30,043 nucleotides of DNA from JBBDIX01 sp040880235. GTDB lineage: Bacteria > Actinomycetota > Nitriliruptoria > Nitriliruptorales > Nitriliruptoraceae. This document shows positions 14,897 to 20,749 of the stretch, piece by piece. Position numbers and translations under genes: made by a program. Below the pieces are notes generated by a model. That model did no database searches. It worked only from the letters and a program-made list of their open reading frames with translations, and was not told where the DNA came from. Numbering within the stretch: the first letter of the stretch is position 1; every line of letters begins with the position of its first letter. Location: positions 1-30,043 of the forward strand of contig JBBDIX010000038.1 of assembly GCA_040880235.1 (NCBI GenBank), in the 5' to 3' direction.

Positions 14897-15118
14897 GTGA
14901 GCGAGAAGGAAGAGGCAATCCAGGTGGAGGGCACCGTTGGGGAGGCCCTCCCCAACACCCAGTTCCGAGTCGAGCTCGAGAACGGGCACACGGTGCTCGC
15001 GCACATCAGCGGCAAGATGCGGATGCACTACATCCGGATCCTGCCCGGGGACAAGGTGGTCGTGGAGCTCTCGCCCTACGACCTGTCCCGAGGACGCATC
15101 ACCTACCGCTACAAGTGA
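14897..15118 (+). CDS. infA: Translation initiation factor IF-1
   Basis: IF-1 is a small OB-fold factor that blocks the A site during initiation. The 73-residue product carries IQVEGTVGEALPNTQFRVELENGHTVLAHISGKMR and ends GDKVVVELSPYDLSRGRITYRYK, the full family pattern. GTG 14897 has GGAG (14888-14891) 5 nt upstream. It starts the second ribosomal block and is separated from map by the accessory island. Confidence 0.97.
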   Translation: MSEKEEAIQVEGTVGEALPNTQFRVELENGHTVLAHISGKMRMHYIRILPGDKVVVELSPYDLSRGRITYRYK

Positions 15119-15182
15119 ACCGCGACTGCGGCGGACGCAGGCCAGACCCGCTGCCGACGCGACGCTGACGATCGAGAACACG

Positions 15183-15296
15183 ATGAAGGTGCATCCTTCC
15201 GTCAAGAAGATGTGCGACAAGTGCAAGATCATCCGCCGCAACGGTGCGGTGCGCGTGATCTGTGAGAACCCGCGCCACAAGCAGCGCCAGGGCTGA
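15183..15296 (+). CDS. rpmJ: 50S ribosomal protein L36, zinc form
   Basis: This 37-residue zinc protein of the large subunit reads MKVHPSVKKMCDKCKIIRRN and ends in NPRHKQRQG. C11, C14, C27 and H32 form the CCCH zinc site. It lies in the standard infA-rpmJ-rpsM order; the 64-nt gap before it shows nothing notable. The next gene begins 13 bases after the stop. Confidence 0.97.
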   Translation: MKVHPSVKKMCDKCKIIRRNGAVRVICENPRHKQRQG

Positions 15297-15309
15297 GGGG
15301 ACCGAGACG

Positions 15310-15693
15310 ATGGCACGTATCGCAGGCGTAGACATTCCGCGTGACAAGCGGATCGTCATCGCGTTGACCTACATCTACGGCATCGGTCGGACCCGGGCGC
15401 AGCAGGCGCTCGAGGCCACGGATGTCGACCCGGACACGCGTGTGCACGCGCTCAGTGACGGTGACGTCCAGAAGTTGCGTCAGCACATCGAGAATGAGTT
15501 CCGCGTGGAGGGTGACCTCCGTCGCGAGGTCGCCAACAACATCAAGCGCAAGATCGAGATCGGGTCGTACCAGGGCGTGCGTCATCGTCTCGGTCTGCCG
15601 GTCCGTGGACAACGCACCCACACCAACGCTCGTACCCGCAAGGGCCCGAAGCGCGCGGTCGGCGGCATTCGCAAGGCGACCCGCAAGGCGTGA
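15310..15693 (+). CDS. rpsM: 30S ribosomal protein S13
   Basis: S13 in the small-subunit head contacts P-site tRNA and L5. The 127-residue product starts MARIAGVDIPRDKRIVIALTYIYGIGRTRAQQ and has the GVRHRLGLPVRGQRTHTNARTRKG signature and a basic tail. ATG 15310 is chosen because it begins the family; the open frame continues upstream over rpmJ without similarity. A small TGAC-loop hairpin lies in the following gap. Confidence 0.97.
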   Translation: MARIAGVDIPRDKRIVIALTYIYGIGRTRAQQALEATDVDPDTRVHALSDGDVQKLRQHIENEFRVEGDLRREVANNIKRKIEIGSYQGVRHRLGLPVRGQRTHTNARTRKGPKRAVGGIRKATRKA

Positions 15694-15711
15694 CCCGAGA
15701 CGTACGACCGA

Positions 15712-15728
15712 CCCGCTGACGCGGGATC
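15712..15728 (+). other. Hairpin with TGAC tetraloop, rpsM-rpsK gap
   Basis: CCCGC (15712-15716) and GCGGG (15721-15725) pair around a TGAC loop, with ATC directly after the stem and ATG of rpsK 21 nt further on. The loop and trailing ATC equal those of the hairpin before rpsE, while the stems differ yet pair, which suggests conservation of the structure. Function unknown. Confidence 0.4.
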
Positions 15729-15746
15729 TACCAGCGAGGCCACACG

Positions 15747-16136
15747 ATGGCGCAGAACAAGCAGCGCAGCCGCAAGCGTGAACGCAAGAACGTCATGCAT
15801 GCGCAGTGCCACATCAAGTCGAGCTTCAACAACACGACGATCACGTTCACCGACCTGCAGGGCAACGTGCTCACGTGGTCGAGTGGCGGCAGCGCCGGGT
15901 TCAAGGGCTCTCGCAAGTCGACGCCGTTCGCCGCGCAGCTCGCCGCCGAACAGGCCACCAAGGCCGCGATCGAGAACGGTGTGCGCAAGGTCGACGTGCT
16001 GTGCAAGGGGCCGGGCGCTGGTCGAGAGACCGCGATCCGCACCCTGGCCGCGCAGGGTGTCGAGGTCCTGTCCATCCGCGACATCACCCCGGTGCCGCAC
16101 AACGGCTGCCGTCCGCCGAAGCGCCGTCGTACCTGA
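15747..16136 (+). CDS. rpsK: 30S ribosomal protein S11
   Basis: S11 lies on the platform near the mRNA exit. The 129-residue product has NVMHAQCHIKSSFNNTTITFTD, SSGGSAGFKGSRKSTPFAAQLAAE and the C-terminal RDITPVPHNGCRPPKRRR, all diagnostic. ATG 15747 follows a GAGG-containing site. Length is normal. Confidence 0.98.
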   Translation: MAQNKQRSRKRERKNVMHAQCHIKSSFNNTTITFTDLQGNVLTWSSGGSAGFKGSRKSTPFAAQLAAEQATKAAIENGVRKVDVLCKGPGAGRETAIRTLAAQGVEVLSIRDITPVPHNGCRPPKRRRT

Positions 16137-16168
16137 CGCTCGCCACTCGCAACCAAGGATTCCAGGTC

Positions 16169-16774
16169 ATGGCCCGTTACACCGGTCCTCTCACCAAGAA
16201 GTCGCGCCGCCTCGGCATCGACCTCAAGGGCAACGACAAGAGCTTTGCGAAGCGCCCCTATCCGCCGGGTGACCACGGGCGTGGGCGCATCAAGGAGTCG
16301 GAGTACCTGCTCCAGCTGCGTGAGAAGCAGAAGGCGCGGTACTACTACGGCGTCCTCGAGAAGCAGTTCCGCCGCTACTACGAGGAGGCGAACCGCCGGC
16401 AGGGTCGTACCGGTGAGAACCTGCTGGTCCTGCTCGAGCTGCGGCTCGACAACGTGCTGTACCGCGGTGGCTGGGGGCGTACCCGCGCCGAGTCGCGCCA
16501 GATGGTCAGCCACCGACATGTGACCGTCAACGGTCGCACGACGAACGTGCCGTCCTACCGCGTGAAGGCTGGTGACGTCGTCGAGATCCGCGAGAAGTCG
16601 CGCGAGTCCCAGGCCGTCGTCGGATCGCTCGAGGTCTTCGGTTCCCGCAACGTGCCGGGTTGGCTCGAGTCCGACCAGAGCGCGTTCCGCGTCACGGTGG
16701 TGGACGAGCCGGTCCGCTCCCAGATCGACGCGCCGTGCACCGAACAGATGATCGTCGAGCTCTACTCGAAGTAG
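16169..16774 (+). CDS. rpsD: 30S ribosomal protein S4, zinc-free form
   Basis: S4 nucleates 16S assembly and in E. coli represses the alpha operon. The 201-residue product starts MARYTGPLTKKSRRLGIDL, without the cysteines of the zinc-binding form. The S4 RNA-binding motif lies at about residues 90-155 (RLDNVLYRGGWGRTRAESRQ, then VTVNGRTTNVPSYRVKAGD). ATG 16169 begins the family; the open frame upstream overlaps rpsK and is not S4. A structured 190-nt gap follows before rpoA. Confidence 0.97.
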   Translation: MARYTGPLTKKSRRLGIDLKGNDKSFAKRPYPPGDHGRGRIKESEYLLQLREKQKARYYYGVLEKQFRRYYEEANRRQGRTGENLLVLLELRLDNVLYRGGWGRTRAESRQMVSHRHVTVNGRTTNVPSYRVKAGDVVEIREKSRESQAVVGSLEVFGSRNVPGWLESDQSAFRVTVVDEPVRSQIDAPCTEQMIVELYSK

Positions 16775-16831
16775 TCGCGAGGTGGACGACGTGCGCGCCT
16801 GCGTTCGTCGTCTCCAGCGTCCAGACATCGC

Positions 16832-16852
16832 GCCGTGGGGTGGACCCACGGC
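16832..16852 (+). other. Stem-loop in the rpsD-rpoA gap
   Basis: GCCGTGGG (16832-16839) and CCCACGGC (16845-16852) form a perfect 8-bp stem with a five-base loop. No T-tract follows. It is one of two structures in a gap unusually long (190 nt) for this tightly packed cluster. It might attenuate or process the transcript between the S4 and polymerase genes. Confidence 0.5.
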
Positions 16853-16924
16853 CCGCGTGCCGGCCCGGGACACCGGTTCGCGGACACAGGAACGTGCTGC
16901 CGATGGCCCCGGGAACGAGGGTGG

Positions 16925-16959
16925 CACGTGGCGGGTCGACCGCCGAACCACGTGAGGAG
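16925..16959 (+). promoter_or_regulatory. Hairpin abutting the rpoA ribosome-binding site
   Basis: CACGTGG (16925-16931) and CCACGTG (16948-16954) form a 7-bp stem; an alternative inner stem GGCGG/CCGCC brackets GTCGA. The 3' arm ends on the base before the AGGAG ribosome-binding site (16955-16959), five bases from the rpoA ATG. This geometry could let folding or a bound protein control rpoA translation. S4 is a plausible ligand by analogy with E. coli alpha-operon control, but there the target is the rpsM leader. Inference only. Confidence 0.45.
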
Positions 16960-16964
16960 CAACA

Positions 16965-18002
16965 ATGTCCGACTTCGGCTTCTATGACGAAGAGGGTGTC
17001 ATCACCCTTGCGGAGACGTCGACGGGTTCCCCGTTCATCGCCTACCGCCCCCGCATGAACGAGGAGGTGCTGGAGGACGGGACCCGTTCCCGCTTCCGCA
17101 TCGAGCCGCTCGAGCCGGGCTTCGGCTACACGATCGGCAACTCGCTTCGCCGCACGCTGCTGTCGTCCGTTCCGGGTGCCGCGGTGACGCGCATCCGGTT
17201 CACCTCGGCGCAGGCCGCAGGACCTGAGGGTGGCGCGGTGCTCCACGAGTTCTCGGCGATCGAGGGCGTGAAGGAGGACGTCACCGACATCATCCTGAAC
17301 ATCAAGGACCTCGTCGTGCGCTCCGAGTCCGACGAGCCGATCGAGATCTTCCTCGGTGGTGACGGTCCCGGTGTCCTGACCGCGGAGAACATCTTCGCGC
17401 CGTCGCAGGTGGAGGTCGTCAACGAGGACCTGCACATCGCGACGCTCAACGCCAACGGCCACCTCGAGATGTACCTGACCGTCGAGCGGGGACGGGGCTA
17501 CGTCACCTCCGACGTCAACAAGCGTTCGAACGACCCGATCGGCGTCATCGCCATCGACTCGATCTTCAGTCCGATCCGTCGGGTTGCCTACCGCGTCGAA
17601 CCGACCCGTGTCGAACAGATGACGAACTACGACGAACTGATTCTCGACATCGAGACCGACGGGTCCGTCACGCCGGCGCAGGCACTGTCGTCCGCCGGTG
17701 AGACGCTCAAGGCGCTCTTCGAGCAGTTCGGCGCCTACGAGACCTCCGGCCCCGGCGGCATCGTGGTGTCGCCCGAGGAGGCGCTTGCCGCCATCGGCGA
17801 CCCGGTCGGCGACATGCCGATCGAGGACCTCGACCTGTCGGTGCGCTCGTACAACTGCCTCAAGCGCGAGGGTGTGCAGAGCGTCGGCCAGCTGCGCGAC
17901 ATGACCGAGCAGGAACTGCTCGAGATCCGCAACTTCGGCGCCAAGTCGGTCGACGAGGTCCGCGACAAGCTCACCGAGCTGGGAATCGCCCTCAAGGAGT
18001 AG
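16965..18002 (+). CDS. rpoA: DNA-directed RNA polymerase subunit alpha
   Basis: Alpha dimerises to scaffold RNA polymerase and contacts DNA and activators. The 345-residue product has the N-domain core SRFRIEPLEPGFGYTIGNSLRRTLLSS (split here as residues 42-68), VKEDVTDIILNIKDLVVRS and LTVERGRGYVTSDVN. The C-domain helix-hairpin-helix is EDLDLSVRSYNCLKREGVQS and beyond. Two oddities stand out. The N-terminus has about 20 residues before the usual RP..EEV start, and a Gly/Ala/Pro-rich insert (about residues 79-91) replaces the short IDG found before VLHEF in most bacteria. ATG 16965 has AGGAG 5 nt upstream, and no later start fits. Confidence 0.97.
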   Translation: MSDFGFYDEEGVITLAETSTGSPFIAYRPRMNEEVLEDGTRSRFRIEPLEPGFGYTIGNSLRRTLLSSVPGAAVTRIRFTSAQAAGPEGGAVLHEFSAIEGVKEDVTDIILNIKDLVVRSESDEPIEIFLGGDGPGVLTAENIFAPSQVEVVNEDLHIATLNANGHLEMYLTVERGRGYVTSDVNKRSNDPIGVIAIDSIFSPIRRVAYRVEPTRVEQMTNYDELILDIETDGSVTPAQALSSAGETLKALFEQFGAYETSGPGGIVVSPEEALAAIGDPVGDMPIEDLDLSVRSYNCLKREGVQSVGQLRDMTEQELLEIRNFGAKSVDEVRDKLTELGIALKE

Positions 18003-18043
18003 GCGTGCCGGGCACCCGACGGGTACGACCCGGGGTGCACGCC
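18002..18043 (+). other. Multi-stem hairpin in the rpoA-rplQ gap
   Basis: GGCGTGC (18002-18008) pairs with GCACGCC (18037-18043). CGGG (18009-18012) then pairs with CCCG (18029-18032), and ACCC/GGGT (18014-18017, 18021-18024) closes inside. The structure starts at the last base of the rpoA stop codon. No T-tract follows. It may stabilise the rpoA 3' end or reduce downstream transcription. Confidence 0.45.
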
Positions 18044-18080
18044 GCAACGCACTGACTCACGACGTCCAGGAGACCGATCG

Positions 18081-18755
18081 ATGCCGACGCCAAAGCGAGG
18101 ACCTCGCCTCGGCGGTGGGCCCGCCCACCAGAGCCTCATGCTCTCGAACCTTGCGAGCGACCTGTTCCGCCATGGCCGGATCCGCACCACGCACGCCAAG
18201 GCGAAGACCCTGCGTCCGTACGCGGAGAAGCTGATCACCAAGGCGAAGCGTGGCGACCTCCACGCCCGCCGTCAGGTGCTGGCCACCCTGCGTGACCGTG
18301 ATGTGGTCGCCTACCTCTTCGAGGAGGTCGCACCGCGGTTCGCCGACCGCGACGGGGGCTACACCCGAATCCTGAAGCTCGGCCCGCGTGCCGGTGACAA
18401 CTCGCCCATGGCGATCATCGAGCTCGTCGACCGCGGTGAGGGCTCCGGCGAGGACACCATCGAGGAGTCGAAGGTCGGACGTTCCCGTGGTCTGTTCGGT
18501 CGCCGGCGCCGCGCCACTGCCGAGGCCGAGGCCCTGACTGGCGCCGCGTCGATCGACGTCGATGACGACGAGCAGGTTGCTGCGGCGATCGCTCGTGCCA
18601 CCACCGGCGACGACCCGTCCGACTCCGATGACGACGTCGATGACGCCTCCGACTCCGACGATGACGCGGTCGACGACACGTCTGACTCCGACGATTCCTC
18701 CGACTCGGACGACGACGCTGCGGACGAGACCGCGGACGAGTCGAAGAAGGACTGA
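18081..18755 (+). CDS. rplQ: 50S ribosomal protein L17 with acidic repeat tail
   Basis: L17 lies near the exit-tunnel rim of the large subunit. The 224-residue product has the L17 core in residues 1-118: MPTPKRGPRLGGGPAHQSLMLSNL, then RIRTTHAKAKTLRPYAEKLI and GYTRILKLGPRAGDNSPMAIIEL. About 105 further residues follow, ending in repeated Ser-Asp-Ser-Asp-Asp modules from about residue 180 and a short KKD end. Actinobacterial L17 proteins often have acidic tails, but the SDSDD repetition is marked. ATG 18081 begins the family; the gap before it is structured. Confidence 0.97.
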   Translation: MPTPKRGPRLGGGPAHQSLMLSNLASDLFRHGRIRTTHAKAKTLRPYAEKLITKAKRGDLHARRQVLATLRDRDVVAYLFEEVAPRFADRDGGYTRILKLGPRAGDNSPMAIIELVDRGEGSGEDTIEESKVGRSRGLFGRRRRATAEAEALTGAASIDVDDDEQVAAAIARATTGDDPSDSDDDVDDASDSDDDAVDDTSDSDDSSDSDDDAADETADESKKD

Positions 18756-18771
18756 GCCGGCGGGACGTGCC

Positions 18772-19572
18772 ATGCGCCTGCGGATCGACCTCGCGTACGA
18801 CGGCGGGGACTTCGCCGGATTCGCCCGTCAGACCGACCAGCGCACGGTGCAGGGCGACCTCGAGGAGGTCCTGACCCGACTGGTCGGCCAGCCGGCGGCC
18901 GTCACCTGCGCCGGTCGCACGGACCGCGGGGTCCACGCGCTGGCGCAGGTCGTCCACCTCGACATCGACGACACCACGTCCCGCGCGCGTCGGGCGCTGG
19001 CTGATCTCGACCGGTTCCGTCGGCAGCTCGACGGTTCGCTGCCCGGTGACGTCACCATCTGGTCCGTCACCGCCGTGCCACGCACGTTCCACGCCCGGTT
19101 CTCGGCCCGGCAGCGCATCTACCGGTACCGGCTGGTCGATGACGTCGCCGCCGCGGACCCGATCCGACGCCACGACCGGTGGCGCCTCGACGACCCCGTG
19201 CACGTCCCGAGCATGCGGCAGGGAGCGGGCCATCTGGTCGGCGAGCATGACTTCGCGTCGTTCTGTCGCCGGGTGGAGGGACGCACCACGATGCGTCGAC
19301 TGCTCGACGTCACCGTGACCCGCCCGTCACCCGGTCGTGTCGACCTGCGGTTCGCCGGCACCGCCTTCTGTCATCAGCAGGTGCGTGCCATGGTGGGGTG
19401 TCTCGTCGACGTCGGTCGGGGTCGTCGGAACGCGCCGTGGATCGGCGAGGTGCTCGCGGCCAGGGATCGTCGGGTCGCCGCTCGCGTCGCACCGCCGCAC
19501 GGGTTGACCCTCGAACGGGTCACGTTCGGCAGCGGCCGGCCATCGGCGCCGCTGAAGCGCGTGCGACGCTGA
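18772..19572 (+). CDS. truA: tRNA pseudouridine(38-40) synthase
   Basis: TruA isomerises uridines 38-40 in the tRNA anticodon arm. The 266-residue product starts MRLRIDLAYDGGDFAGFARQ and has the catalytic Asp D51 in AGRTDRGVHALAQVVH. Other family segments are ARFSARQRIYRYRL, HDFASFCRR and FCHQQVRAMVGCLVDVGRG. ATG 18772 is 16 nt after the rplQ stop. The open frame runs upstream into rplQ in another reading frame and is not part of the protein. Confidence 0.96.
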   Translation: MRLRIDLAYDGGDFAGFARQTDQRTVQGDLEEVLTRLVGQPAAVTCAGRTDRGVHALAQVVHLDIDDTTSRARRALADLDRFRRQLDGSLPGDVTIWSVTAVPRTFHARFSARQRIYRYRLVDDVAAADPIRRHDRWRLDDPVHVPSMRQGAGHLVGEHDFASFCRRVEGRTTMRRLLDVTVTRPSPGRVDLRFAGTAFCHQQVRAMVGCLVDVGRGRRNAPWIGEVLAARDRRVAARVAPPHGLTLERVTFGSGRPSAPLKRVRR

Positions 19573-19646
19573 CGTCCGCAGAGCGGTTGGCGCGGGGTGT
19601 TCATGGTGACGTGGCTCCGCCGCAGGGGGTTGCCCTGACGGCTCGG

Positions 19647-19676
19647 TTGGCCGCGGGGGCCCGCGGGAGGTACGCT
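19647..19676 (+). promoter_or_regulatory. Candidate promoter for rplM-rpsI
   Basis: TTGGCC (19647-19652), an 18-base spacer and TACGCT (19671-19676) give the same architecture as the infA candidate. Transcription would begin near 19683, about 165 nt before rplM. The spacer is almost entirely an inverted repeat: CCGCGGG (19651-19657) and CCCGCGG (19660-19666) around GG, which could be an operator or simply GC bias. The rest of 19573-19847 has no supported gene. Confidence 0.5.
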
Positions 19677-19784
19677 GCTCACGTCGCGGTCCACCCTTGG
19701 GCCGCGCGTCTCGTGTGGGTGCCCGGTCGCGTTCACGACGTACGCAACGCCGCTGCCCCGGCCACGGCCTCCCGTCCGCCCACC

Positions 19785-19818
19785 GACGCACGCCCATCCG
19801 TGACGCACGCCCATCCGT
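19785..19818 (+). repeat. Perfect tandem 17-bp repeat in the rplM leader
   Basis: The unit GACGCACGCCCATCCGT occurs at 19785-19801 and again, without a gap or mismatch, at 19802-19818. It lies in the predicted untranslated leader, 29 bases before rplM. A recent slippage duplication or a duplicated binding site would both explain it. Confidence 0.8.
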
Positions 19819-19847
19819 CCGTGCTGAGTACGAGGAACACGACCGAC

Positions 19848-20282
19848 ATGCGCACCTACAGCCCCAGCGCCAAGGACATCACGCGCGAGTGGTACGTCAT
19901 CGACGCCGATGGCCAGACCCTCGGTCGCCTCGCGACCCGCGTCGCCACCGTCCTCCGCGGCAAGCACAAGCCCACGTTCGCGCCACACATGGACATGGGT
20001 GACAACGTCATCGTGATCAACGCGGAACGCATCCAGGTCAGTGGCGGCAAGGGCGAACAGAAGCTCTACCACTCCCACTCCGGCTTCCCGGGCGGCATCC
20101 GTTCGGTGCCCTTCGCCCGGCAGATGGAGCGTCGACCCGCGCAGGTGCTCGAGACCGCGATCAAGGGCATGCTGCCCAAGAACCGCCTCGGCAACGCGAT
20201 GGGTCGCAAGCTGCACGTGTACGCCGGTGGCGAGCACCCGCACGTCGCCCAGCAGCCGAAGCCCTTCCCCGACCACGTCTGA
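19848..20282 (+). CDS. rplM: 50S ribosomal protein L13
   Basis: L13 is an early large-subunit assembly protein. The 144-residue product has MRTYSPSAKDITREWYVIDA, GQTLGRLATRVATVLRGKHKPTF, the metal-like DMGDNVIVINAE, and MLPKNRLGNAMGRKLHVYAG near the end. ATG 19848 is the family start, with GAGGAA (19832-19837) upstream. It forms the conserved rplM-rpsI pair. Confidence 0.97.
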   Translation: MRTYSPSAKDITREWYVIDADGQTLGRLATRVATVLRGKHKPTFAPHMDMGDNVIVINAERIQVSGGKGEQKLYHSHSGFPGGIRSVPFARQMERRPAQVLETAIKGMLPKNRLGNAMGRKLHVYAGGEHPHVAQQPKPFPDHV

Positions 20283-20290
20283 GACACGGA

Positions 20291-20315
20291 CGCGTGCCCC
20301 GGATTCGGGGGCGCG
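20291..20315 (+). other. Stem-loop in the rplM-rpsI gap
   Basis: CGCGT (20291-20295) and CCCCG (20297-20301) pair with CGGGG and GCGCG (20306-20315). The stem has ten pairs including one G-T wobble, one bulged G at 20296, and a GATT tetraloop. It starts eight bases after the rplM stop codon. No T-tract. Placement between two cotranscribed ribosomal genes suggests processing or differential stability. Confidence 0.55.
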
Positions 20316-20352
20316 GCCACCCGGACTCCCGACGAGCCAGGAAACAGGCAAC

Positions 20353-20739
20353 ATGGCAGCAACCATCTTCACCGGACGGCGCAAGTCCGCCGTCGCCCGT
20401 GCCCGCGTCACCCGCGGTGCCGGCACCCTGACCATCAACGGTCGCCCGTTCGAGGACTACTTCCGGACGGAGAAGCTCCGAGCCCACGTGCTCGAGCCGT
20501 TCAACGTGCTCGAGCAGGCAGGGGCCTGGGATGTCGACGCCCGAATCCACGGCGGTGGCACCACCGGCCAGGCCGGCGCCCTGCGGCTGGCGATCGCGCG
20601 TGCGCTGACCGATCACGACGCCGACTGGCGCGCCCCGCTCAAGAAGGCGGGACTGCTGACCCGTGACGCCCGGAAGGTCGAGCGCAAGAAGTACGGCCTG
20701 AAGAAGGCACGTCGCGCGCCGCAGTTCAGCAAGCGCTGA
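20353..20739 (+). CDS. rpsI: 30S ribosomal protein S9
   Basis: The C-terminal tail of S9 reaches the P-site tRNA anticodon loop. The 128-residue product has TGRRKSAVARARVTRGAGTLTING, HGGGTTGQAGALRLAIARAL, and the tail GLKKARRAPQFSKR, whose final SKR is a family hallmark. ATG 20353 is preceded by AGGAAACAGG. glmM begins 11 bases after the stop, so it may be read from the same transcript. Confidence 0.98.
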   Translation: MAATIFTGRRKSAVARARVTRGAGTLTINGRPFEDYFRTEKLRAHVLEPFNVLEQAGAWDVDARIHGGGTTGQAGALRLAIARALTDHDADWRAPLKKAGLLTRDARKVERKKYGLKKARRAPQFSKR

Positions 20740-20749
20740 ACCGCCGGTC

